A DNA stretch of 64,000 nt, taken from contig CM068316.1 in assembly GCA_034766995.1 (NCBI GenBank), positions 27,626,606 through 27,690,605 on the forward strand, in the 5' to 3' direction. The translations under genes and the position numbers were made by a program. The notes under the pieces were generated by a model, which worked only from the letters and a program-made list of their open reading frames with translations, made no database searches and had not been told where the DNA came from. Positions within the stretch are counted from its first letter, which is position 1; every line of letters starts with the position of its first letter. Positions 1 through 11,845 of the stretch are shown piece after piece. Origin of the DNA: Acanthacorydalis orientalis (Eukaryota > Arthropoda > Insecta > Megaloptera > Corydalidae).

Positions 1-334
1 GCGTCTACTGCATATGAACGGCTTATAAAGACTACATGATTGATCGCAGAAACAAGTAATACAGTTACTCTTTTCAATACAGTTTCGACACTAATTGTCA
101 GTCGAAATTCACTTCACCAACATATTTTTCATTCGTACAACAAATAATATTTAAAATATAAATATTCAACAATTAACATTCGATTGTCTCTTAAACATAC
201 TTCAATAACAGTTAATATAAATAACAATCAAAATGTATCAACAATCAGTTATCGAATATTCTTGAATAAATGATTGAGAATTCTAAAATAACATAGTCAA
301 TATAAATAACAATCAAAATGTATGAACAATCAGT

Positions 335-339
<5 letters not shown>
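1..339. repeat. AT-rich lead-in with a 48-bp direct duplication
   Basis: No gene is visible. Positions 211-258 and 296-343 are two near-identical copies (a few mismatches) of a segment that includes TATAAATAACAATCAAAATG, about 85 bp apart. The second copy runs straight into a (TA)n tract. This looks like a local duplication rather than a known element. Confidence 0.6.

Positions 340-377
<38 letters not shown>
340..377. repeat. (TA)n microsatellite
   Basis: Uninterrupted TA dinucleotides of about 38 bp. Confidence 0.95.
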
Positions 378-380
<3 letters not shown>

Positions 381-1060
381 GTGCTTATTTTTTTTATAAT
401 TTTCATCAGTTTTTTTAGTCTAACCTTATAACTTATAACTTTTTTTACTTTACTCTCTTTCTCAACTTTTCAATATATTTACAAGTAATGTCAATGTCTA
501 CTCTATTACATTCAAGGGAATGAAAATTGCAAAAAAAAAATATTTCAGCTTAAACATACATGGAAATATTCTCAATAAAGATAAAAATGGACTTACAGAA
601 ATGAAAATTGTATTAGAGAAATAAGTTATGTATCCAATTTTTTTTAAAAAAAAAAACAATTTCAGCGAGATATTTTTTTTTACTTTTCAGACGTCATTTA
701 TTTTGAATGCAATGGCAGTTAAATTCTGAAGTATTCCAGAAGTCTCAACACTTACAGATTTTTTTCAATTAGTTTGCTAAATATAAACAGACAAAAATTC
801 TATTACGTTTAAATTATTTGCAACAAGAGAATAATTTATTCTTTAAGTGCATCGTTCCTTGGTCTACACAATTAAAAACCAAAAAAATATACAAATTAAA
901 AAATGATATTTGTAGAAAAGAGAATTTCCTCAATCAGCACGAATATGTATAAAATTACATTATCATTTCTTAAAGTTAATTCATAGTAAACAAATACTTT
1001 TTATAAGAGAAAAGTGAATAGACCTATTGACGGTACTAAATTGAATAGTAAATTATCTTA
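378..1060. other. AT-rich DNA, no gene seen
   Basis: Poly-A and poly-T runs and short random open frames only. No domain, repeat family or transposon end could be recognised. Confidence 0.6.
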
Positions 1061-1106
1061 CCTCTCTCTCTGTCTCTCTCTCTATACATATAATGTTAGG
1101 ATTAAA

Positions 1107-1174
<68 letters not shown>
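1061..1174. repeat. Compound (CT)n / (TA)n microsatellite
   Basis: A CT-rich run at 1061-1085 is followed by a (TA)n tract at about 1106-1174 with one TACA interruption. The tract produces a low-complexity Ile/Tyr open frame that should not be taken as a gene. Confidence 0.9.
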
Positions 1175-1181
<7 letters not shown>

Positions 1182-2441
1182 TATATATTTCTTAACATTA
1201 GCAAAAACATGACTTTTTCATATTTTTTACGATGCCAAAATGTACTCAAATTTATAAATTCTTTTATAAATCTGTTATCAAAAAATCTTAAAAAACTGTT
1301 GACTTAAAATTCATAAAGCTATGAATTATATTAAGAGTAAGTAAATATAGGGATTATCTAGAAATCTTTTTCCATTTCTAATTAATTCTCACAACATCTT
1401 ATGAAGAATACACACTCCTTAATAAAAAAATAAAAAATACTATTAATTGACATAATTATGGAAACCTGAATTATTTCATTTATGGAAGGAAATATTTTTA
1501 TGAACTTCTGAACTACTAAGGAGAATGATGGAAAAAGTAATGCTGCATTATATTAATTTTAACTTAGAAAATAACTTTTTTAACAACAACAAAAAATAAA
1601 GAGTGGCTTTTACAAAATATAAAGCTGTTAAAATACTAGAAGTCTACTCATGATAAAATTTGGGTAAAAAAAATTAAAATATATATTTTACTCGTGGATT
1701 AAAATATTAGAAACAAAGAAACTAAAAATATGTACCAGCCCTACAAAAAGATGAAAAAAAAATATTTCAGTCATTTAATATGTAATAATAATCTTTCAAT
1801 TAAAAAACATATGATAAAGATTTGACAAATATTGCCATATGAGCCTTTGAAAACACATATAACGATACTTCTAAAAAAAATGGTTAATATTTTTACTAAA
1901 TTATTTACCAGATAAAGTGAACTTTTTTATATAGTTGAACTAAAAAAAATATTCTAAGTAACTACAGATTGAATTTGAAAATATAATGCAAACAATTATT
2001 GTGCCTTTTAATGCAACCGGCATTATAATACTTATATAAATGAAACTTATAAAAAAAATATTTTCTATAAAAAGTCACTCATCAGATCATAAACGTGAAA
2101 GGACAGTTACAGTTTTAACATGGATCTTTTTCACTTACACAAATATTAAAATTAATAAAAGTGTGTCAAATAGCATATACAGTTAATATAATTATAAAAT
2201 ATTTAATAACTACGGAAATAACATTTCAAAGTATAAATCATAATTGATGTAAAAATATTAAATCCATTCATAATAAAGTCAATATTTATAGTATTGCACA
2301 TTCTACAAAACCAGAATTAACTGTTTGAATAAGAACACAAGAATTCAAGCCAATGAGGATAAAATAATGCTATAACTTATGAAAAATATAAACATTACCC
2401 GAAATACAATTCATTACGAAACAAAGAACACAGCTATTGTT
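1175..2441. other. AT-rich DNA, no gene seen
   Basis: No open frame of convincing composition and no transposon end on either strand. Confidence 0.6.

Positions 2442-2515
<74 letters not shown>
2442..2515. repeat. (TA)n microsatellite
   Basis: About 70 bp of TA dinucleotides with a single TACA break near the start. Confidence 0.95.
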
Positions 2516-2785
2516 ACTAAGAGTATTCACATAGTCGTATACATCTCCCATCAAAAAACCATAAAAAACGCATCAATAAAATATCGCCCAGCAAAATTCA
2601 TACAAATCATGCGGACCATAGCACATAGCGGTCGTGTTTTATTATCTCTCAGCGGTTCAAATATTATATCCACTCTTCATTTCATGCGAATTTAACGATA
2701 CAGTAAATGACAACAACGGCTTGTGAGAGTGTTGGTATAATTAAGTAATTAATGTAGGATTTATTAATTTCATTTATGTACATAG

Positions 2786-2789
<4 letters not shown>
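2516..2789. other. Slightly GC-richer unique sequence
   Basis: Contains a mildly GC-enriched stretch around 2600-2730. No coding or repeat family was recognised. Confidence 0.4.
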
Positions 2790-2841
<52 letters not shown>

Positions 2842-2975
2842 TTATATTTACATATAGGCTTTTATGTTATAAAGATATTTATTTATGTACATTTCGGAAA
2901 AGTTAAATTAATTACAGAGGAATACGTCGCAAAGGTAACCATAAACTATTGTACACACTCACCCACCCACACAAC

Positions 2976-3025
<50 letters not shown>

Positions 3026-3040
3026 TATACATATATATAA
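2790..3040. repeat. Two (TA)n tracts
   Basis: Tracts at 2794-2840 and about 2980-3040 flank roughly 140 bp of ordinary sequence containing a short (CACC)-like run. The open frame across them is repeat-derived. Confidence 0.9.
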
Positions 3041-3719
3041 AATCAATAAGTGACAAGCCTAGAGCCACATTAATTTCTCCTTTTTTATTCATAGCTAACA
3101 TTAAATTTCAATAAAATGTTTTTTTTATCAGAGTTTAATATATACAATTTCTAGGTTACAAATACATTTTTTTCTTAGTATGCTAACACTTTTTTCCAAA
3201 ATAACAACTTGTACATAGCAAAATGATAATCCCTTCACTGTGAAAATTATTAATGTGAACGATTGTCATTCTAACTGAATAACAAAAATTCATATTGAAT
3301 CTATTTGAATTCTTTAAAAACGTATTTTTTCACTAGCTTATTTATTTACTTAGATCTTTGAATATAACTCAGATCGAATTTTATTTCTCTTCATAAGAGA
3401 CCTGTAAAATGTGTTTAATGTCGCTAAGTACCAATTATATGAGCTGTAAAGTTCACAAGAAGTGCCTTATTCATAACTGTTTTGTTTTTCAATACATTAT
3501 TCAATTTTTAAAAAAAACATCTTCAAGTTTCTTCTGCATTCTTAGATCATTTCTATATCCTACTTTTTTTTATTATGTAAGCTAGTGATTACTTACATCA
3601 ACAATGTTTGTAACATAATCTATTTCTTTCTAAAATTATCTTAAAGGCAGAAATGAATTTTTAGGACATTTATTTAATACAACAAAATTTACTCCCGTAT
3701 CAAGAAATAATTAATTCTA
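3041..3719. other. AT-rich DNA, no gene seen
   Basis: Nothing recognised on either strand between the microsatellite and the mariner-derived element that follows. Confidence 0.6.
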
Positions 3720-4304
3720 TTAGGATGGTAGAAAAATAATTGACCTTCAAATTGATATACATTTTTATTAGCTATTTTTTTCTTAGCTATTTTTCTTAGC
3801 TTTCTAGCTGTTTTAAGTGGTCCAGAACTGTTGGATGACTAATGTCTAACTTTTGTGCAAGCTCCTGAATTGTTGTGCCTAGTTCTCATTAAACTAATGG
3901 CTTCAGTTGATTGTTATGAACTGAAGAAGGACGCCCGCGATCTTCTTCATTTTCAAGGCTCTCGACCCCAGCATGAATATTTTTGAATCACATTGTACCG
4001 TACGTACATCAAAGTACCCACATCAAAAACATCGTGTAGTTTACGAACAGTTTATATTGGCTCGCTGCCCGTTTTGAACTTACAAAAAATTACTCTTACC
4101 TGCTTCTTTTCAATCTTTAATTCAATAGCTCAATTTGAAGCAAAATTAATAATAAAACCAAAGTCGATATTATCAAAATACAGACTGAAAAATTCACTTT
4201 AAAATGACATTAACATAAGCACAATTAAATGACAATTTTATTAAAAGAAAATTATGGTTAGAAATCAGAAAACAAAAACCTCCATTATTTTTCGACCAAC
4301 TTAA
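3720..4304 (-). mobile_element. Mariner-derived MITE, HTH region retained, catalytic domain deleted
   Basis: A 585-bp element flanked by TA. Its outer ends are inverted copies of the TIR TTAGGTTGGTAGAAAAATAA (left reads TTAGGATGGTAGAAAAATAA). On the minus strand, after an AT-rich 5' leader, broken frames match the N-terminal helix-turn-helix region of cecropia-type (Hsmar1-like) mariner transposases, including the stretch that normally reads like a second HTH, Q..TIQELAQKL, ending about at DHLKQ. All DDD catalytic sequence is missing; the coding remnant passes into a short AGCTAAGAAAAA-type duplication and then the 3' TIR. Sister copies lie at 16319, 29847, 50758 and 62039. The assignment to mariner is strong; the subfamily name rests on family knowledge. 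Confidence 0.85.
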
Positions 4305-5291
4305 TATAAATGCAATTGTAACAGCATTCGGTGAGATGTTAACGGTGACAGTAATTTTTATTTTCATTGAAACGTGTAATGTGGAACTTGTTCAATTTTT
4401 GTTGATCAACTATAATTAATGTAATGATGATTGATTTTAATGTAAATAAAATCAATATTAAAATAAACATGATTTATTGCAGTCCAATAAATTTAACTAG
4501 TGGATTACAAAAACATATATTTGTCCATTGTCCACAAATAATTGTGTTATGCAAAAAATAAATTTGTTACTAATTATTGCGACAAATATAAAGTACTGTA
4601 TTGGTCAAAAACACTTTATATCTTCAATAATATTTAAAAAGATGGTCATCCTAATAATAATTTTTCGTTTTAAAATCAATATAATGTTTGGGAAGTATTC
4701 GGTTTCATAAAACAATACAGTTTTCTTTGAATTTATTCGATATAAAAAATTGCATAATAGAAGTTTGATCATTATTTAATTTAGTATTAGTAAAAAATAA
4801 AAAATACAAAAAAATATTATCCAGTTTTCTTCGCTACTTAATAGCAAAAATGACATGATAACTTATTTATCAAATTTGAAGAAACAACTGAAAACCTATT
4901 GTATTTTGGAAACAATATGAAAGTAAGTTTGAGTTTTATAAACTACAAAACAAGTTTTTATGAATTCAAGCTACTTCCCGCCCAAGTGAACGCATATTTT
5001 CTCTTTCGGGAAATTTCCTTGAAGAAAATTGTCGCAAATTTTGATATTAGAAACATGTTAAATTATAAATTAATCGACACAATATTTTTTTTAATTAATA
5101 TTTTTGTAAATAGGTCTATAATGAAATTAATGTTAAAAAAAAAATATTTTTTTCAAGAATAATACTCATTCAATAAAATATATTTTATCAGTTTTATTAA
5201 AATAATTATTCTTTTTAAAACACAATATCAATTAGTTTTTGGTTAGTTAAAATATTTTTTTTATTATTTTCGTATTGATTTTACACAAACT
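4305..5291. other. AT-rich DNA, no gene seen
   Basis: Open frames at 4528-4710 and 4899-5162 are Lys/Ile/Phe/Asn-rich as expected by chance at this composition. No family resemblance was recognised. Confidence 0.6.
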
Positions 5292-5459
5292 TACAAGGGT
5301 AGAGTGAAAAGTTCCGGGCCTGAATAAGAAAATAACATTTTTTTGGACACATTTTCATTTATTTCTCAACATAACTTCCATTTAGTTGGATACACTTTTT
5401 TTAACAATGTTTTAGAGCGGTTATGCCTGATTGATATGCCGCTTTGTCAATGTTTTCAA

Positions 5460-6404
5460 AAAGCCATTACAGCGTTACTGACTTCATGATCATTCACAAT
5501 TTTTTTCCGCCGAGTCATTTTTGAAGTTAGGAAATAGATAGAAGTCGTTTGGTGCTAAATATAGCGAGTATGGTGGTTAAGCAAGCAAGCAATTCTAACT
5601 TGAATTTATTGACTATAGCCATTGCAACAACTGATGTGTGAGCTGGTCCATTCTCATGATGAAACAACACTTTCTTTTTTGCCAAATGTGGCAATATTTC
5701 TTGATTTCATCGTTCAAATGCTGCAATAAGTTCGCATAATACTCATTATTAGGTCTTTTTCCCTTTTCAAGGTAGTAAATGAAGAGTATTCCACGCGTAT
5801 CCCAAAAAACAGTCGCCGCAATCTTACCAGCCAATATAATTACCTTTACCTTCTTTGGAGTTAGCTCGCCTTTCGCGGTCCATTGTTTCGACTCTTGTTT
5901 GATCTCAGTAGTGATGGACCAAATCTCATCAACGCTTATGTATCGATGCAAAAATTCGGCTAGGTTGCGCTTTTTAAGTGCCAAATAATTGGTTGAAATG
6001 TCCATTCGACATTTTTTTGATCAGGCGTGAGCAAATTCGGCACACATCTAGCGCACAGCATTGTCATACCCAAATGTTCGTGTAAAATATTGTGCACATG
6101 TTCCGTTGATGTGCTAAAAGTCTTTAGGTTCTCACTCATTTTCATTCTACAGCCTACTAAACGATTTTGTGGATTTTTTCAATCATTTCTGGCGTATTCA
6201 TTCCAATCAGACCTCCACTGGGTGGTTCATCACTGGTGCTCGTACGACCCATTTTAAATTCAGTAACCCGAATCTTAACCATTATATTCGATGGAGAAGA
6301 AAGATGGAGAAGAAATCACAACGTTTAATCCAGCACCTTTTTTGTATCGGTTACACTTACGCCTTCCAAAAAAAATATTTAATAATGGAACAAATTTTCA
6401 CTTT
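5460..6404 (-). pseudogene. Mariner transposase pseudogene
   Basis: The longest open part (5613-6005) encodes 130 residues. It contains the first catalytic aspartate in the context ISVDEIWS, then QWTAKGELTPKKVKVI and VFWDTRGILFIYYLEKGK, a typical order for insect mariner transposases of the type often mis-annotated as SETMAR. Further upstream on the minus strand are an HTH region (TPEMIEKIHKIV) and HNILHEHLGM. Past residue 110 the frame shifts. The second catalytic position reads HHENGPAH, so Asp has become Glu, while the third, APNDF, keeps Asp. A C-terminal stretch resembling KKCIQLNGSYVEK lies near 5400. Internal stops, frameshifts and the D-to-E change make it inactive. It would have catalysed cut-and-paste transposition of its own element. 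Confidence 0.85.
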
Positions 6405-6533
6405 TTCCATTTTTAAAAACGATGCTTGAGGGAGACATTTCTGCCGGCTGTCAAACCAATACTAAACAACTTATTGCTTCGAACATAAGCATATAAAGAA
6501 TGAAATTGTGCAAAACCGTAAAATCAAGTCATC

Positions 6534-6737
6534 ATGGACGCGCACTATTTTGTTCGGAACGATACTCTGCATAATGATCTCCGGATCCCTACACTCTACG
6601 AGTTCGTTCGTTGTCAAGCTCGCACTCTGTACGGCCGAACCACATCAAGCCAGAAAGCCGTGATTAACACCCTCGGCGCTTACCAGCCGTCCAACCCGTG
6701 GTATCGCTAGAGGCGGCCGAAGCTACTGGCGTTGTGA
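6534..6737 (+). pseudogene. Non-LTR retrotransposon ORF2 C-terminal fragment (Jockey-like)
   Basis: An open stretch starting at 6534 reads LHNDLRIPTLYEFV and ends YQPSNPWYR, a stop, then RRPK. This matches the C-terminus after the reverse transcriptase of Jockey-clade and related retrotransposons, where HRDLxIPTxxEF and PWYRxRRPK are usual. Only about 65 residues remain, and a TAG replaces what is normally a codon in YRxRRPK. The reverse transcriptase and endonuclease are absent, as expected for a 5'-truncated insertion. The GC content here is far higher than in the surroundings, which marks it as foreign to the mariner it sits in. A GC-rich 3' untranslated region follows to about 6900-7000. 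The clade assignment is tentative. Confidence 0.6.
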
Positions 6738-7072
6738 TGGGTTGACCTCCCCCTGATTTGACGAGATCTGGTCACGGCACGGACCGTGGGTCCTGGGCAG
6801 CGAGCTTCTCTCGCGCCCTGAGCCACTCCCCCCCTTACACTACCCTGTAATTCAACACCAACTACTGTTCAATTCGTGCCATTCCCTCTCCTCGATACTC
6901 GCATCGAGGGACGAGCGACATCATCAGCTTAAATTATAGATCATCGTACCTCGCACTTGCATCCTGAAGCGCACACAGCGCTGGCACAACCTCGAAATGA
7001 ACACCATTAAAATATTGAGCATAGTGGGGTCATCTGTATATGAGGTCCAGAACTTTTCACCTTACAATCGTA

Positions 7073-7196
7073 TAATGTCTTTCTAATGATAAATAAATCA
7101 ATAACTTTCCAATCGCTAAGTCCTCAGAACTAATATTATTAAACAAGTTTCTGTACTCAGTAAGATTTGAAGATCATAAAAGTGTATGTATGTATG

Positions 7197-7247
<51 letters not shown>

Positions 7248-7258
7248 GTTACAACTTA
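7073..7258. repeat. Spacer with (TATG)n/(TA)n microsatellite
   Basis: A short unique spacer, then TATG repeats passing into (TA)n at 7182-7240, separating two mariner elements. Confidence 0.85.
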
Positions 7259-8555
7259 CGAGGTCTAGTAATTTAAATCCCGGATTGACGCTGCAACACT
7301 GGAGTCACGTGAAATTAAGCCAAAAATGAAGAAGCATATAATAGGTCACAGTTTTGTTAATAGAGGGTGGTCAAGTGAAGATCAAACAACTGTTAGTTTT
7401 TTAGCAGAAAGATAGCACATACATCGTGTTACACGGGTTTCTGTCAGTCGTCATAGAACACTGAATATTAAATTTTGCTGTAAATTAGGGAAAACTGTAA
7501 CAGGAACTTATGAAATATTAAAAACCGTGTACAGTGACAATACAGTAAGTTGTACTATTGTGTTTGAATGATTCAAAAATGTATTTGAGGATGTTCAAGA
7601 CAATGTTTGAACTGTGAATCCGTTGATCTCTCGAAATGCAGATTCAACTGAAAAATCTCGTAAAATTGTGAAAAAACATTGGCGAATGACTCTCCGAATG
7701 ATGTAAGATGAGTTGAATATCAATAAAGACGCGATTATACAAATTTTACATGAAGTTTTTGAAACTATGAAGATCTGTGCAAAGTACGTCTCGCATAATC
7801 TTACGGATGAGCAAAAACAGAGACGAGTTGCATCCTTCACAGACTTCGTTTAGATTTGCAAATTTTCGAGACAAAGCAAATTTTCTAACTTGATTATCAC
7901 TGGTTACGAATAATGGGTGGTGTTTCAGTACGATCCTGAGACGAAATCCCAGAGCATGCAATAGCTTGAAAAAACATTAATACCTAAAAAAGTTTTATTT
8001 CCAAAAACGCATAATCAAAACCATGTTTATAACCTTTTTCAATAAAGAGGATGTGATCCGTAAAAAAATGTGTTTGAAGGACAAACAATTAATAGTGCAT
8101 CATACTTTGAAGTGATGAAAAGATTATTAGAAGAATTTCTCGAGGGAGACTACAGTTCCATGAAAAGAATAGTTGGTTCTTGTTACATGAAAATGTACCT
8201 GCTCATTCTGCACTGATTGTAAAGTAATTTCACATGAAACACGACATTATTGAAGTCAATAACCCGCCATGAACATCTGAATTGGCACCAGCAGACTTTT
8301 TGTTTTTTCTAAAGTGAAAACTGTTCTCGAAGGGAAACGATTTCTGGACGTATAAGATATTAAAAATAATGTAACCACTGAATTTGGAAGTGGAATTGTT
8401 TGGACGCCTTTTCGACTGTTTTCAAATACTTTTAGAACGTTGCATTAAGTGTATTACAGTAAATTGAGATTATTTTGAATAAACATCAAACATTTTTTTT
8501 ATTACTTAAATTGTTTCTTTTAACTGTGTCAATTCGGGTATTAAACAGTAACAAA
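7259..8555 (+). mobile_element. Highly decayed mariner element
   Basis: The left end after TA begins CGAGGTCTAGTAATTTAAAT, related to the TIR CGAGGTCAGACAATTAAGTA of the young mariners at 11846 and 42249. The right end is degenerate (around 8535-8555, TTCGGGTATTAAACAGT) and is only approximate. The whole interior is mariner coding sequence, so the element is full length but old. Confidence 0.75.
7465..8480 (+). pseudogene. Mariner transposase pseudogene, all regions present, many stops
   Basis: Reading the plus strand with frameshifts gives, in order: NIKFCCKLGKTVTGTYEILK and VYSDNTVS (first HTH); a second HTH with INKDAIIQILHEVF; ICAKYVSHNLTDEQKQRRV; FQYDPETKSQSMQ; EGQTINSASYFEVMKRLLEE; LHENVPAH; and ELAPADFLFF. 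These are the successive blocks of a DD34D mariner transposase. The first catalytic Asp is lost (ITGYE where ITGDE is expected), the second is Glu in LHENVPAH, and the third is kept. There are many in-frame stops. It is the same broad lineage as the young copies at 11846 and 42249, so it is probably an ancient relative. Confidence 0.8.
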
Positions 8556-9310
8556 TAAAAAATCTATATTTGAGTAACAACTATTTTCAGCATTTACAAT
8601 ACTTTCTATAAATTTTTAATTGATCATCCTTGAATGTAGTTATTACAAGCCAAAGAACAGTGTCACTACTGGGCGTTATGACACTTCAGTTGAATGTTAC
8701 TCACGCATTTTCAATCCTGGTGTTACGACTATTAAACGGACTCATACAGGAGTCCTTTCTCATTTCTACTTTACAATAAACCAAACCATATACTATTAAT
8801 GTGCGCGTGTGTGTGTTTTTCTGTCGGCTAGTGTAGATAAAAAGGAAAATATAAATTTTATGTCATAAACATATAAATCTTCACGTCATATAAAATGATT
8901 TACATGATTGTTTATGTGTACATATTTTAATCTAAAAATCTGTCACTTCCGTATTTTTGCGATAAATATGTCCAGTTGGGGAAGCATCACAATAGTGATA
9001 AAGTATACATTACAACATTTATTAGACTTTTATGCCTACAAACGTTACGATTATACACGAAGTGTAAACCTATTCATTTTAATTTGTTTCGGTTTGATCG
9101 CATGAACAAACCGATACGTACACACCTTTGTTATTTACATACAGTTTTATATCAAATGTCACATACTCGTATTCTCTAAAAAGCAAAAAAGAAACATGGC
9201 AAACCGCTAAAACAAAACAGACAAATTCGAAATAAGTTTCGAAAAACATGGAGTATTAAAAGAAAAATTGCATATTTTTAATTTTTTATCACTAATAAAT
9301 TAAACTGGAT
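8556..9310. other. AT-rich DNA, no gene confirmed
   Basis: Contains a moderately GC-rich stretch at 8640-8780 and a 65-codon open frame at 8908-9105 without recognisable similarity. No transposon ends were seen. Confidence 0.5.
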
Positions 9311-9331
9311 TTATATATATATATATATATT

Positions 9332-9375
<44 letters not shown>
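9311..9375. repeat. (TA)n microsatellite, left flank of Tigger element
   Basis: TA dinucleotides broken by one TATGTGTGTA motif. A further TA tract lies just beyond the right end of the Tigger element. Confidence 0.9.
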
Positions 9376-9377
<2 letters not shown>

Positions 9378-9384
9378 CGTTCTA

Positions 9385-11755
9385 TTTATTCGGTTTCCAT
9401 TTACGCAAATTCACTTTAACGCGGTTGAAACATTTTTAAATTTTAAATAATCAACTAGACACCACATGTAACCACAATACACAAATTTATCATATTGTAT
9501 CACATATTGTTTACACATTGTAATTATACAAATTCGGAAATTCCCCAATTTAATTTATTCAGTAATCTTATTTACAATTGTGTAGTAAACATATGCAGTG
9601 TAGTAAATATAAATAGTAAAAATTAATAAATAAACAAACTAATACTAAAATAAATAAATAGTAAAAATTAATAAATAAACAACATAATACAAAAATAAAT
9701 AAATAGTAAAAATTTATGGAAGTTGTGCATTATAAACCGTAGACATGCAATAGCTTAATAAATAATGGCATTATCAAGGAGTACCTTAAATAAAATAATT
9801 AAGAAAAAGATAAGAACGCAGATAAGTTAAGAAAATAAATTAAAAATTATCCAGACGTTAGAAAAAGTTGAACGAATTAATAATGTTGGTCGGTTGTACA
9901 ATCTTAAAGAGTCTACAATTCGCAAGATTAAAAAAAAATGACGACGCTATTAAAATAGCAGAAAAAAAAGCAATCCCAACAAGTTCCAAAATAGTAAAAT
10001 ATGCAAGAAATACTACTATAGTGAAAATGGAAAAGTTATTAGTTCAGTGGGTAGGAGATAATAATAAAAAACACATTGGTATAGATACATGCATTATACA
10101 AAATAAGGCTTTCAAATTATTAATCAGTTCAAAAAAGAAAATTATGAAAAGCAGAATGAAGAAGGAGATAAAGTCATTATCTTTCGTTGCTAGTAAAGGC
10201 TGGTTTGATAAATTCAAGAAAAGATGCAATCTACACATCAAGTTTGGGAGCAAAGCTACTAATGCTGATAGAAAAGCAGCTAGTGAATTTGTGAAATCTT
10301 TTAAAATGTTCATTGAAAATAACGATTTCAATTCTCAGTAAGTGTTTAATGCTGACGAAACAAGATTGTTTTGGAAGCGTATACCAAGTCATACATTTAT
10401 ATCGAAAGAATAAAAAGCAGCTCCTGATTTCAAGTCTGCTAAAAACACACTCACACTGCTATTCTTAGTAATTACAAAAGGCAAACCAATTTTAATTACC
10501 GATCTGCTAATCCACGAGTTCTCAAATATATTGATAAATCTCGTCTTCAATTCAATTGGAAATCCAGTAAAAAATCATAGATGACAGCATGTTTGATTGA
10601 AGATTGGTTCACCAACATCTTCTGCGCATGAATAAAAGAATATTGTCTTTAGAAAAATTCCTTTTAAAATTCTGTTGATAATAAATAATGTATCTCACCT
10701 TCCAGTAAATTCTGATCAGATAAATCCTCATATAAAAGTAATGTTCATGACACCTAACACAACTGCATTAATACAACCTATGGATCAGGGAGTAATTGCA
10801 AGTTTTTAAAAAATATTACCTTACTACACTTTGAAACAAATGTTTGGTAAGATGGAGGCGGATAAACAAATAACATTGTGCGACTTTTGGAGCAACTAAA
10901 ATATCACCGCTGCCATCAAAAATATTAAAAAACGATGCAAAGATTTAAAGATTAAAATCTGTGGCCATATTGTGTTTCTAGCTTAGTAGACGATTCCAGT
11001 TTATTAGAAACTGTTGACAACGACGTTGCTGAGGTAGTGGCAGTAGAACAATAATTTCAAGATGACGAATTTAGTGATTTGAATGCTTCTGATAATAAAG
11101 AACTTCTAAAATCACACGATTATGAATTGAAAACTAATGATTTTATTGAACTTATTGAATTAAAGCAAAAAGAGGACAACGAAGAAGAAGAGCAAGAAAA
11201 TGATGAAAAAGAAGCACCTTACCTGTTTCCAACCCTGAACATTAAATATTCCCTATCTATGATTCAAAAAGCTATTGATTTTATTGAAAACATAGATCCT
11301 GATAAGGAAAGAAGTGGTTCAAACAGCAGGGGATTAAAAGCTTAAATCGAACTTTACGAAAACATTCTAGAAGAAAGGAAACGAAATGGCAAGCATCAGA
11401 CTCTGGATAGATTATTTATACCATCAACAACGATAACCACAACAGCTACAACCGTGATGACATCAACCGTAGCAGTAAAAGATTCATCTAGCGATAATGA
11501 TTTTAAGAAAGTAACTATGTACGCTTTGTGATACATTATCTTTATGGAAATACATGACAGTTACATTAAAAAGTGTGTGTTTTTTTTGTTAGCAGTAACC
11601 TCTTATAGAAACCCATATTTTAAAAAAAACTTTTCTACCCGAGTAAAGGGACAATATTTGAAAATTTAGAACAGACCTTTTTATGGTTCCATTTACGCAG
11701 TTTTTATTTATGCGCTGTTTTCGTGGAACCAATTAATCGCGTAAATTTGGGTATT
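9385..11755 (+). mobile_element. Tigger/pogo-type DNA transposon
   Basis: About 2.4 kb between two (TA)n tracts. The left edge contains TTTCCATTTACGCAAATTCA and GCGGTTGAAAC; the right edge contains related sequence in inverse orientation (GCGTAAATTTGGGTAT, GTTCCATTTACGCAG). The ends are degenerate, so the borders are good only to some tens of bases. The interior encodes a pogo-superfamily transposase in one orientation. Confidence 0.8.
9868..11531 (+). pseudogene. Tigger/pogo transposase pseudogene (CENP-B-like DNA binding + DDE)
   Basis: The first open block (9868-10341, 157 residues) holds a CENP-B/Tc5-type DNA-binding region: KMEKLLVQWVGDNNKK and SKGWFDKFKKRCNLHIKFG. After a stop the frame continues VFNADETRLFWKRIPSHTFI, with the first catalytic Asp of the pogo DDE domain. 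Further on, NTTALIQPMDQGVIASF carries the third acidic residue. The second acidic site, usually LDNAPGHP, reads INNVSHLP, so its Asp is Asn. The tail (11079-11345 and onward) has an acidic EDNEEEEQENDEKE stretch and FIENIDPDKERSGSNSRGL, typical of Tigger C-termini. Several stops and frameshifts are present, so it is an inactive full-length relic. Family assignment is firm. Confidence 0.88.
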
Positions 11756-11756
11756 A

Positions 11757-11814
11757 TCATATATATATATACATATATATACATACATATATACATATAT
11801 ATATATACATATAC

Positions 11815-11845
<31 letters not shown>
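11757..11845. repeat. (TA)n/(TACATA)n tract, left of mariner copy A
   Basis: Interrupted TA repeats directly abut the mariner end; the target TA is the last dinucleotide of the tract (11844-11845). Confidence 0.9.

Larger units (their letters stand above)
5294..7070 (-). mobile_element. Mariner element with nested non-LTR fragment
   Basis: The left end after TA reads CAAGGGTAGAGTGAAAAGTT and the right end, read inward on the minus strand, reads CGATTGTAAGGTGAAAAGTT, each flanked by TA (5292-5293 and 7071-7072). These are the terminal inverted repeats of one mariner. The transposase remnant is on the minus strand at about 5460-6404. The extra length, against about 1.3 kb for a mariner, is explained by a GC-rich insertion in the 5' untranslated part (roughly 6480-7000), which carries the end of a non-LTR retrotransposon in the opposite orientation. 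The exact insertion borders are not clear from the sequence alone. Confidence 0.8.

Noticed and set aside
1014..1307. 97-codon open frame rich in Tyr/Ile
   Set aside because: It is a read-through of CT and TA microsatellites. The same applies to open frames at 2776-3114, 11708-11923, 12720-13040, 24030-24576, 35740-35922 and 56886-57098.
4899..5162. 87-codon plus frame and other Lys/Ile/Phe-rich frames (8908-9105, 22204-22413, 28617-29323, 37886-38936, 45954-46160, 61403-61591)
   Set aside because: Composition is what chance frames give in very AT-rich DNA; no motif, repeat or family similarity was recognised.
5613..6005. Possible SETMAR host gene
   Set aside because: Similarity to SETMAR is only to its mariner-derived half. 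No SET domain is present, and TIRs with TA flanks show a transposon.
10044..10331. 95-codon minus-strand frame
   Set aside because: Shadow of the Tigger transposase N-terminal coding on the plus strand.
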